Under the pieces are notes generated by a model. That model saw only the letters and a program-made list of their open reading frames with translations. It did not search any database and was not told the DNA's origin. DNA of 64,000 nt from Pseudeuparius sepicola (taxonomy: Eukaryota > Arthropoda > Insecta > Coleoptera > Anthribidae), in assembly GCA_963920635.1 (NCBI GenBank), contig OY987303.1, forward strand, positions 13,308,175 to 13,372,174. Direction: 5' to 3'. The translations under genes were made by a program, and so were the position numbers. This document shows, piece after piece, positions 23,001-34,200 of this stretch (the stretch's first letter is position 1; the number at the start of each line of letters is the position of its first letter).

Positions 23001-24774
23001 GGTACACAGGTAGGTATGTACCTTATTTTATTTCAATGTGCACAGTTTTTAATTTTTCAACAAAATCCTTATTACCTACTTGAATTTTTTTGGTAAAATT
23101 TATGGAGATGAGGCCCGTTTTGAGAGATGCCGAATCCAGTGGCGTACACAGATTTTTTGCTTAAAAAAATTGCTAATGAGATTTATTAAAATTATTGCTA
23201 TTAAATAAAAACTGACATAATAGTAGAATTTTGTATGAAAGACGTCATACGTATTTTTGATCAAAAATGCAGTTTATCATGCTCTAGGTGTACAATTTTT
23301 AAAAAATCCTAGTCTGATCGCTTTTTACAGGGTGACCCGAAAACAAATTTGTACAAGTACTGAGTACTGTATACCCTAACCTATATATTTTGTGCTGTAT
23401 ACTAGATTGTGACATGTGATTGTGACAGGTAAATATTTTATGTCACTAGAATTTCGTAAGCGGCCAGAGGCGGCCATATTGATATTATTGATGGAAAGGG
23501 CCGGAATCAACATAATTTACGTTTTACACACACGAATAAATTAGAATAGATCGAAATTTCTTTGAAGCACAGACAAAGGCTAATAGTTTCTGTGTTTGAA
23601 GTTAGATTAGATAACCACAGAATATTAAGGAAAAGGCAGAGCATATTGTTTTATATGCTCTGGTAAAGGTAAGGCCTCTGTCAGAAGTTCTGACAGACAC
23701 AAAAATTGTATAATTTAAATTTAGAATAACTTTCCATTATCCCTGTTTATTTCGTCTTGGAGAACAGTAGAATTGATAAATTATTATTGGCAAAACAGGC
23801 GACACCTCTCACGTGCTAAATTCCCTAGCACCTCTCATGTGACAAGTAATAACACAGAAGGGTTACCTACCTATCTGTGGTAATAATGATTACCTATCAT
23901 CATAGGTGTTTTCTTTATATTTGATAGGTAATTATTTAATCAGTGTTTTCTTTCAAATTAACGTTTATCAAGAATGAACAAAGATAAAATAAAATAAATA
24001 AAATATGGTGGTAATAATGATAATCCACGCCTTATCTCTGATCCACGCTTTTGTTTCTGTTTTGTTTTGACATTTATGACGTCAGATGACGATGACATAC
24101 TTACCTGACCACAAAACTTATCCAAAAGAGGAGGAGTTTTCGGTCAGCGATTCACACTTCACAGACAAACCTATATATTTTGTGAGACAAACGTCAAAGT
24201 CAAAATCTCAGTGAAGTCATGTGTAAGTAGTGATACCGTTTGTTATTATTTTTTTAAATAGCTTTTGAAAAGGCATGCTTTGACCGAGAAACTATTTATT
24301 GGGGTAAGAAAACGTGTAACATGATAATCCGCTGGTTTGTAATATTGTTGTAGGAAAACGTATAGTTGCCGTGAAAACACTGGAAACAGGCTTGTTTATC
24401 GAAAATGCGCGCAATTCCCAAATGTCAAGCCCCAATATATTTCCATCTGTTCTCATTTGGCGACAATTTCAGGCTTCGGAAATAAACAAAAACATTGCAC
24501 TTTTAACGAAACACAAGCTAAATTTACGGTGTGACCTCTTGAACGTACGAAAATGGAAAATAAACCCGACCTAACCTCAATTTTCAACAATTTGCATGAT
24601 GATCAAGCACTTGGCATGCATTTTATGGAATGCTAATAAGAATTTTGTATCATTTTCTACAAACCCCTGATTTCTATCCTATCTCCTACCTTTCAATCCC
24701 AACTACTATATGCTACTTTAACTTGTGTTTTAGTAATAACACATTTAAACCAGACTATCACCAGTGCACGGAAA
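20093..24774. other. FOXN3 3' UTR and intergenic DNA up to ZFYVE1
   Basis: AT-rich, with AATAAA at 20389-20394 as a likely poly(A) signal. No coding frame of convincing composition. Fragments of repeats occur near 22550-22950 (AATCCAGTGGCAG, CAGGGTGTTG, GAACACCCTG) and 23130-23340 (CCAGTGGCGTAC, CAGGGTGACCC). The last 600 bp should hold the ZFYVE1 promoter and 5' UTR. Confidence 0.5.
24150..24222 (+). promoter_or_regulatory. Possible 5' noncoding exon of the ZFYVE1 gene
   Basis: A strong donor-like GTAAGT at 24223-24228 faces a possible acceptor CACCAG ending at 24763, 11 bases before the ATG at 24775. The upstream start and this exon are inferred only from splice-site appearance. Confidence 0.25.
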
Positions 24775-25267
24775 ATGGACAACACCCTAGCGAGTCAAGT
24801 TAAAACTAAATATGGCTCTCCTATTTTGAGCACGTCACCTATTCTTCACTCCATGGACCCAAACATAAATTGTTACTTCGACCAAGCCTCCGGAGATTCA
24901 TCAGGAAGTTCTCATAGTCCTAAAATGACTTCAAACGTCTCTGCACTAGAATCGCTAAATATTTTTGACGAAATTGACAATAGGGATTGTAAAAGTGTGC
25001 TACTTCTCGATGAGTCAGAAAACTTGAAAGTAAAATCGGAGAGCAGTTTCTTAAAGTTGCTGAACATAGAACTGAATAAAAAAGTCAAAGTCGTGTCCAT
25101 ATTTGGGAATACAGGAGAAGGAAAGTCGCACACGATGAATAATGTATTTTTCAATGGAGAAGGAGTTTTTAAAACGTCACCATCTCAGACATCTTGTACA
25201 TTGGGGGTTTGGGCTAAATATGATCCCAATTTGAATGTAATTTGTTTAGATACTGAAGGACTCTTAG
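24775..25267 (+). CDS. ZFYVE1: ZFYVE1 exon 1: N-terminus and P-loop
   Basis: Starts at ATG 24775. A Ser-rich ~60-residue leader is followed by VKVVSIFGNTGEGKSHTMNN, a Walker A (GxxxxGKS/T) motif, and VICLDTEGLLG. Donor TTAG|GTATGT at 25267/25268, phase 1. Confidence 0.92.
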
Positions 25268-28200
25268 GTATGTAACAGTTTATTTAATGTATTTTTTATA
25301 AGTTTTATTTCTTCAGGTATTTCTAAAAAAGAACATCAAAGGACTAGAATGCTGCTAAAAATTTTAGCAGTGTCAGACATAATAATTTATAGGACTCGGG
25401 CAGAAAGACTAAGTCGTGATATGTATACATTTTTGGGTGGTGCTTCGAGGGCTTATAAAGATTATTTTTGTGATGCTCTTCAAAAGGTCATATTAAATTC
25501 ACAAAACGAGACAGCAGGCACAGGTAATAAAATTAGAAAATAGCATTAGGTATTAGAAAGGTTGATATTTTATATTAAAACTGTAAATACTGATCATATG
25601 TGGAGCGAATTTTGATACCACTCACGCATTTTTTCACCGCGTGACTAAATGTATGTCAATAATACAAAACTTCCCATTGTTTTTCGCATATATTTAAAAT
25701 TTTAAAAATATTGAACAATAATTACCTACTTATTGTAACTTCCTTCGAGGTTAATGTTTTTTTGTTGATAGCCAAATGAGTATTTTTATTACCTATATTA
25801 CTAGAGGACACACCCTAAATGTTACCATAACAGCATATTATGTATTACTTCATCAGGTCAAATAAAATTGTATGAATTATTTACTCCTAATATCTTGTTT
25901 GCTAAAGCTAAAATGCAAGCAGATACTCCGATTTCCTCCTGGTTCTTTGTTTATGAAATGTATAATTTCTTATCTGTGGTTGATATAAAAGGTTGTTCAC
26001 AAATTGTTGATATTATTTGAATTGTTCTAATATAATCTTTATGTTTTTATAATCTAATATTGCATGGTCTAGGTCAGAGATAAGTGCGTAGCAGAAATTT
26101 CGATATAATTTGATTGGAATATGGTTTACTCTAATAGAAAATGAAATGAAACGATAAATCAAACAGTATTTCCTAGAGTAACAATAATGTTTTTATTTTT
26201 AATTTCAGTTTTTGACAATTGACATTGACTTTTATGAATCATTTGGGTTTGATCTGTGTTTTGTAACAAGTTCAGTTGCAGTTTTTGAATTAATTTGATA
26301 TGTGGGTGTTGTAAAATGTAATTAGAAAGTTAGAAATGTTTTAAACGATTAAATAGATAAAAATCAGTGAATAGCTTTTTGCAAAAATGAGACAACATAT
26401 ATATATAAATTCAAATAATTGGATACTTTTGGGAAGTTGATAAATTGTGCAAACCGTATCCCAGTATCTCGATTCATCTGTGAGATACAGAGCGTTTTTC
26501 ATTTTTTGTGTGATTCGTAAACCTGGCCTAACTTTTTTGTTTGTGAATATTTTTTACTTGATAAAAACCGTTGACTGACGTATTTATAAGATTTCTCACG
26601 GCTATAGCTTAATATTCTGGAATATAGGTGGCGCTGATGACAATGCGTTTTCCATTAGCCGTGTTCCTTTTGCCACTTTTCTTAAGAATTCTTACTTTAT
26701 CTCAGTTGGTGGCAGTTTCTTTTACAAATGAGAATGTGAGCTAAAGTGAGATTTTTTCCTCCCCCTTCACCCTTCAAGCAAATCCTCGCCAGGACATTCA
26801 CTATCGAGCATATTGGCTCAGTTTGGTGGTGGGGAAAATGACCCTTTCACAAGATGAGCCTTTGACAGGAAAAAACAGAGTGGCTCGGCTAACAACTGAA
26901 CTAAAGTTCTCAGTGTAGGGGCAAAAGGAACGCGGCTATTGTATTTTGTTTCCGAAAATCATATGGTGAGGCATAGAACTGTCAAACATGACAGTCGTGA
27001 GTAGTCTTTATTAATACGTCAGTCAACGGAAAAACCTTTTTTTCTTTCATTTTTCACGTTGGACATATTTGGGTATTTTTTTAAAAAAACAGGCTTTATC
27101 TCTTCGAGAAATAGAAGAAATTATCCAAAAGTGTCGAATTTGAACCACCCTGCACAGAAAATACGTTTTCTATTAAATTTATATTCAGGCAATCCCAGGT
27201 TGCTGGTTTGTTTCTAAAAATATTGTTATTTTGTTTTAAAATATAACCAACCTTTTAGTAAAAATTTGTTTATTTGCCAAACTTGTCACTGTGACATAAT
27301 ATTTGTGCCAATACAAAATCAAAATTCTCGTAGGATTGGGCCCGGGAGTTATAATATTCCACGAAACGCGTTTTACAAATACCCTTCACGATAGCGCAGA
27401 TGTAAATCAATCGACAGAAGACATAGTTAGGTCCACTTTCACCGACCTTGGACAAAGTTTTGATTCGTTTAGCTTCATTAAATATGTTGGTGTAAAAACA
27501 GACACAGAAACATCATTTAAGGAACTGCGAATTGCACTAAAAACCGAACTGGAGAGAACCGACATTCGTTCACCCAGAGATGCAAAATACATTTACCTAA
27601 TGTTGAAGGTACTGCTTTTTTTAAAAATAAATGTTTCGATCAAGTAACAGTTTTGTTGCAGAGTTTAAATGAAAAGTTCCAGCATCCGATAAGCGATGCT
27701 GGTCCACAGTTGTACCTGCCCGCCTTTTTCACATGTCCTGAGAAATGCCTTTCTTGTAAAGTCGGTTGTAGCCTCTCTATGGGACACAGGGATGAAGGGG
27801 AGCCGCACTATACAGCCAAAGAGTGCAAATTCGAACATCAGTATCAAAATATAATTTATCTATGTAAAGTAAGTTTCAAGAAAATGTAGTTTGATGAGTA
27901 CGCCAGTCGCCACATATTATAAAATAGCTGATGGCGGGAGCAATTCCGGACAAGCTGGAAATAATTTTAGTTTTTTTCATTTGACGTTAAGAAGCACGTA
28001 TAAAATTTGCACCCCTCAGTGAGCCCGGATTTGGCTGCCATCTCGAAAAGAGTGGCTAAAAAATTGCTTTTTTTTCATTATTTGTCAAAAAACTCGCATC
28101 CTATAAACTTTAGAGCAAAGTATGTAGTAACCAAAATTAAAGAACAGTAAAAACTCTATAAAAAATGTTGTATGTGGTTTTTCCATACGACTACCCGTGT

Positions 28201-31200
28201 CTAAGTTATATTGGCTTAAAAAAGTTAAATATATTATAGGCATTTATTATTTTCTCTATTCTAGACATATTTGTTTTATATGATACAACCGGTAACATAA
28301 AAAAAACGAAGAAACTCTGATGAACCTTCCACCTCAAAAGAAACTTAAGTTGGTGACATAGTGGACTAGGCCTATTGAGGAGACCACTAAAAAAACGCGC
28401 CGGGTACTTTACCTCAAGGCAGCACCCCGAGAGATAATGCCATTAAACTTGATTTTCCACCAGTCGCGCAACAATACAAATTTAGTCGTAGTGAAAATTT
28501 CCGTTGCGTTTCTATAGAAACTTCAAGATGGCCGCAGCAGGTCTAACTTTCATTGTTATGCCAACCAGTAGCGAACTAAGTTTGTAGGCCTTATATCTTG
28601 GGGGTGCCGCTCAAGGTGGTGTGGAAACAAGTACAGTTAACCCCGGCTAATCGAACACGTATATTATATCAAAGTTTAGATTTGTTCCCTTAAAATTCGA
28701 TACTTCGGGTAGTCGCACGGAAAAAACACATTGAACATTTTTTATAGAGTTTTTACTCTTCCTCCATTTTGGTAACTACATATTTTGCACTAAAGTTGAT
28801 AGGAATCGAGCTCAGAGAAATAACCAAATTTCTCTGAGGAATCGAGTTATTCACAAATACTGGGAAAAAAATGCATTTTTAGCCACTTTTTCCTAGATGG
28901 CGGCCAAATCCGAGCTTTGATGGGGGTGCAAATTTAATACGTGCTTTCTAACACCAAATCAAGCAAAATAAAATTTATTCCAGCTTGTCCGGATTTGCTC
29001 CCGCTATCAGTGCACCTGCCGACTGGCCTAGGGTGACTAAATGGGAAAGAGTATGATTTTGGAGTCTTGAGTGTTTGTGCTTCTTCGTCATTCCATTACT
29101 CAACGAGTCATTCCCTACAGAAGCATTTTTAATTCAGTTCAAATATTTTGGTAAAATTTGTTTTAGCGATGTTACAAAAACGGCCAAAAGACTGTAGTAA
29201 AACCGAGTTATCAGACGATGAATGAGAACACGTGGTCTTCGTATTTAAATTTTGTGTGGTCTGGTTACGTTATAGAATGCCCTAAGTGCGGTGAAATATT
29301 CCGTAGTAGGCAGCACTGGTACGGGAACAAAAATCCCGAAGAAAGTGCTGTTAGATTAGAAATAGTCCACATTTGGCCCGGGGTAAGCTTTAAATATTGT
29401 GTTTTTATTGATTGTTAATATAACATTATTTTGCTTCTTCTGTAAATTTTTGTCTATTTATGGTGTCACAGAGTAAGGGTAAGTAGAGAATAAGTAAGGA
29501 GACTGGGCTAGTCAATATCATTATGGGACCTTCGTTTTTCTTTTTGCACATAAGTCTTCATTAAGACCGAATGTACACCACGTGCGTGGTGATTCAACAT
29601 TTTGACCCATAAAATGGCTTTTTTCGATCTGTAATGAGCAACACGCATAATTTTAAATTTTTGGTCAATACAAATTTTAATCTAAGTAATTACTCACATT
29701 TTGAGACAAAAATTATTTAGAAATATTTATCACAATGGCAGTTATTAGGCTTATTGCGCAAATGCTAATAACGGCCATTGTGATCAATCTTTTTAAATAA
29801 TTTTTGTCTCAAAATGTGAGTAATTACTTAGATTAAAATTTGTATTGACCAAAAGTTTAAAATTATGCGTGTTGCTCTCTACAGATCGAAAAAAGCCATT
29901 TTATGGGTCAAAATATTGAATCACCACGGACGTGCTGTACATTGAGCCTTAATAGTACAGAAAATCCTTCTCCTCCTACCACTAAATTGGGACACCAACT
30001 GTATGTCCTTAGTGTCCCTACAGATTTTCCTACTTGCTCTGGGATACCCTTCATGTAGAATAGTGTTTGTGCTGTTTTGAACAGATTTTCTAACTAAGCA
30101 AAAAGGACAAATACTGTTTTCAGGAGAGGGCGCACTTCCTCAGCGCCAACACAGCGCAAAGGGTAGTCGACAGCGTTACTTTGATCTCTGAAAAAGTCGC
30201 CAATATCGGTTCGGAACCGGCCAGCATGATTAAAAATTGGGTTACGGACAGGGTCGCCCCACCGTATTGGAGAAGAAACGAAGAAATTACAGTAAGTTGT
30301 GAAATGCTTCGCATTGCTTTCGAACAAATTCTTTCCGGCTTGCAGGAATGTAAGATATGCAGGACGCCGCTAGTCGTGACGGGCCAAAAGCACCACTGCA
30401 GGGCGTGCGGCGAGGGGTTCTGCGAGAAGTGCAGCTCGAAAAGACAGCCGGTGCCGTCTAGGGGTTGGACGGTGGACGTTAGGGTGTGCGACGATTGTTA
30501 TTGTGAGAGCCCGCCGAGTATTTTGAACGTGACAGATGGCAGTGAAAATAGGGCGAGGATGTTTAGCGAAACGATCGCTAATTCGTTGAGTGTGGTTACG
30601 TCGGCTCTGGAGGTGCCGAAAGGTTACATTAAGAGTTCAGTGAGACCCAGGTAGGTGAACACTTTGATCATTTATTTTTTGCGTCATTATTAATACAAGG
30701 AATAATCTGTGTATACTTTAAATACCTCAATAAAAACTATTAAATGGTAAGATAATCCTCATGTGAACTGAAATGTTCCACTTTTTTCAATTAAGCTTTG
30801 TGGACTACCCTGACAAATCACTCGTGTTTGCGTCAATCGCCGGACATCGGGCAACGCTACCTTATCGATCATTTTCTTCCGTTGCGTCGCATTTGACCAG
30901 CAGCTGACATACAAAATGTCAAACGAGATAAACAAAAAATGATAACATATTTCAATCGTAAATTATCTGTTTAATCGTGAAGTTATGCGCTGGCTTTTTG
31001 CGAAAATAGAAAAGCGATTTGTGAAGCCATGTTCGGAATTTATATTATGTTGACACCAAGTTATTGGAATTGCTAGATTCTATAATTTAATGCCTGTTTT
31101 ACATTGACAATTTCTTCATGAATTAATTCATGAAGTCACTTCAAGGACAAATTAATATAAAAAATCGTGTATTACACTGGCAATTTCTTCATGAATTAAT

Positions 31201-34200
31201 TCATGAAGTTACTTCACGAATTAGAGCATGTTCTATTTTCCATCAAGTTTTGCGTGAACTTCAGGAGTACTAACATTGAAAATTTGAACACAAGGAAGGT
31301 TATATTTTGATACTGGTTTTTTGTTTGAGGCATATTAGACGAGGAATAGAGGAGAGTACATAATTTTAAAGATAATATCGTTGACTGAAGAGATAATTCT
31401 CACCCAACGATAATATACTTAGATAAAAAGTGTGTGAAATGTGACAATGTTTTATTTATGTATTCCGCTGCCAAGGCACAGCTCTCTCATTCACGAAATA
31501 ATCACAAAACTCCTCTCGGGCAGCAACACAAGCATGTCTTGCGGTGAGCATGTTTGGTAAGAAAGTTCAAATTGCGTTCACGCGTGGTGTTTTCATGGCT
31601 TTCCATGGTAGTCCATGGCATTCCAAGGCGGGGTTTCATGGTATTCCATGGCTTTCCATGGCAAGGTTTCATGGTATTCCATGGCGTTCCAAATTGAAAG
31701 ATTATATAGTCTTTATAAAGCTCTTCTAGGATGGAACTAGGACATTCGGGTCTCAAAAATTATGTAATCTGCAACATGCCAATGTTATGGTTTGCACTTT
31801 TTCCACATTCATATTAATTGTAGTCAAAAAAACTCTAAATCGTTTGGCTAAAATGCCAAATGCATTTTCAACTACTCTTCTAGCCAGACTTAATCTGTAG
31901 TTAAAGATGCTTTGGATGAAGATGGATATGGTTAGAATATATGTTCTGATAGGGGAAATGCAGCACAAAAAAAATAATTTTGTTATTTATTCTCTTGTGT
32001 TGGTATTCGCTAGAATCTGACATAAGGTGCCAAAAAAATTCATCAATTTCTTCATCAGTGTAAAATAGAATTGTCAATGTAAAACAGGCTTAAGTCTAAT
32101 ACCCGATAGTACAGAACGTAGCGGAATTGCCAGTGAAACACATCGATTTATCTTAAAATGGCACTTTATAGCTTTTTTCTACTCCTATACAAGTAACATA
32201 GGTACCTATTAAGTAACGGTTTAGGTTATAAATAAGTCCATTGTTACGACACTGACACGTAATGACTGACACGCAATGACTGACACGTAATAAAAAAAAA
32301 TTACATATCTGTTCTTAATTCAAACGCAATTATCACGGGTGCCTTGTTAGCGGGGCATCTGCGCCACCATAGCAACCAACCAACATACTAATTGAACAGA
32401 AAGAGTGATAGTCGACCATATACAGTACTGTTTCGGGACGGTAATCCCTCATCAGTATGGCTCACCCGACTATCAAGTGGTAGACAAACGTGCCTAGACG
32501 ATAGATTTACTATATAAGGAATCAATCAATTACCGAAGCAATTAATTGATCATGGAGTATTATAATGATAGCACACCCGAAGGTGCGGGACAAAGCCACT
32601 GGTCTTGATCAGCAAAGGCTCACGCCACAATTACCGAGACCCGCCATCTGCCGTCTCCACGGCGTCGGTTAACCAACCGAAAACATCGATAGAACAGAAA
32701 GAGTGATAGTCGACCATATACAGTACTGTTTCGGGACGGTAATCCCTCATCAGTATGGCTCACCCGACTATCAAGTGGTAGACAAACGTGCCTAGACGAT
32801 AGATTTACTATATAAGGAATCAATCAATTACCGAAGCAATTAATTGATCATGGAGTATTATAATGATAGCACACCCGAAGGTGCGGGGCAAAGCCACTGG
32901 TCTTGATCGGCAAAGGCTCACGCCACAATTACCGAGACCCGCCATCTGCCGTCTCCACGGCGTCGGTTAACCAACCGAAAACATCGATAGAACAGAAAGA
33001 GTGATAGTCGACCATATACAGTACTGTTTCGGGACGGTAATCCCTCATCAGTATGGCTCACCCGACTATCAAGTGGTAGACAAACGTGCCTAGACGATAG
33101 ATTTACTATATAAGGAATCAATCAATTACCGAAGCAATTAATTGATCATGGAGTATTATAATGATAGCACACCCGAAGGTGCGGGACAAAGCCACTGGTC
33201 TTGATCGGCAAAGGCTCACGCCACAATTACCGAGACCCGCCATCTGCCGTCTCCACGGCGTCGGTTAACCAACCGAAAACATGGGTGAGCCATACTGATG
33301 AGGGATTACCGTCCCAAAACAGTACTGTATATGGTCGACTATCACTCTTTCTGTTCTATCGATGTTTTCGGTTGGTTAACCGACGCCGTGGAGACGGCAG
33401 ATGGCGGGTCTCGGTAATTGTGGCGTGAGCCTTTGCCGATCAAGACCAGTGGCTTTGTCCCGCACCTTCGGGTGTGCTATTATTATAATACTCCATGATC
33501 AATTAATTGCTTCGGTAATTGATTGATTCCTTATATAGTAAACATAGTAATTGTTGCCTGTCATATAATCAGAAGTATAGTTTATCTATTATAATAGCTT
33601 TTCTTTCGCCGAAGAAAAATTATAGTACAAAACTCGAGTAGTAAGCTTATTACATACTCGTGGAATTACAGCACTCGCCGCTGCGCGGCTCGTGCGCAAC
33701 TTTTCTCATACATAATAAGCTTCTTACTACTCTCGCTATGTAATATACTAATATGATATTGTAAAGGCCTTTGTGACTAAATAAATTCCATCATTACACA
33801 TACCGGTATACTTATCGTTGATAACTTTGGGTAAATCAAAAGTAAAATATACCGTGCTGTCTTCTCTCCCCATGCAATCGGATAATCAACTAAAAAAAAT
33901 TGGTGTATTTGCCCATCTTTAATTGCAATAATTAGTTTTAGTCTCAGTTTTAGCTGATATTACTAAAAGCATTATATGGACTGAATATACAGTGTGTTTC
34001 CAGATGCAGCCATTTAATTAATTAAAATTCGGAGACCAGAATGATGATAATGGCAATACTAAACATATTGGACACTCGAGTCGACATATGCCTTCGTTGT
34101 TCATGTGCATGGGTATATCTCAAATTTACAATCCTGCATTCATATAATGAATACAATATGCCATTATTATAGTTTCAGTAATCAATGAGACTTTCGGATT

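Larger units (their letters stand above)
31091..32090 (-). mobile_element. PIF/Harbinger DNA transposon relic with TAA duplication
   Basis: Termini TGCCTGTTTTACATTGACAA and TTGTCAATGTAAAACAGGCT are inverted, with TAA on each side (31088-31090 and 32091-32093), matching the 3-bp TWA target duplication of PIF/Harbinger. The minus strand at 31753-31968 encodes a DDE endonuclease piece, LARRVVENAFGILAKRFRVF followed by CCRLHNF. A frameshifted remnant lies downstream. A degenerate CCATGG repeat fills 31594-31690. Confidence 0.85.
32395..33540 (-). mobile_element. Hammerhead retrozyme-like tandem array (298-bp units)
   Basis: Three direct units of exactly 298 bp (periods at 32406, 32704 and 33002) are followed at 33283 by an inverted, 38-bp-shortened fourth unit. 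Units differ at only a few positions (for example GATCAGC against GATCGGC). Each direct unit has a hammerhead ribozyme on the minus strand. The block is flanked by AACATACTAATTG (32382-32394) and AACATAGTAATTG (33541-33553), a 12/13-bp direct repeat, so the array and its inverted copy probably inserted together. No protein is convincingly encoded; the identical 67-codon frames in two units follow from the repetition. Hammerhead-bearing tandem units of this size are known from animal retrozymes, which spread through circular RNA and borrowed reverse transcriptase. Confidence 0.85.

Noticed and set aside
32406..33071. Hammerhead cleavage at the downstream GTC (stem III extended to TATGGTC)
   Set aside because: That register forces mismatches in stem III and leaves stem I unpaired next to the core. 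Cleavage after GTA gives a fully paired short stem III and both stem I helices.
32620..33428. Two identical 67-codon frames and a related 75-codon frame in the 298-bp units
   Set aside because: They repeat only because the unit repeats. The translation is low in family-like features, and the conserved signal in the unit is the ribozyme on the same strand.
31100..33560. CRISPR-like array
   Set aside because: The repeat units are 298 bp with no unique spacers; the genome is eukaryotic.
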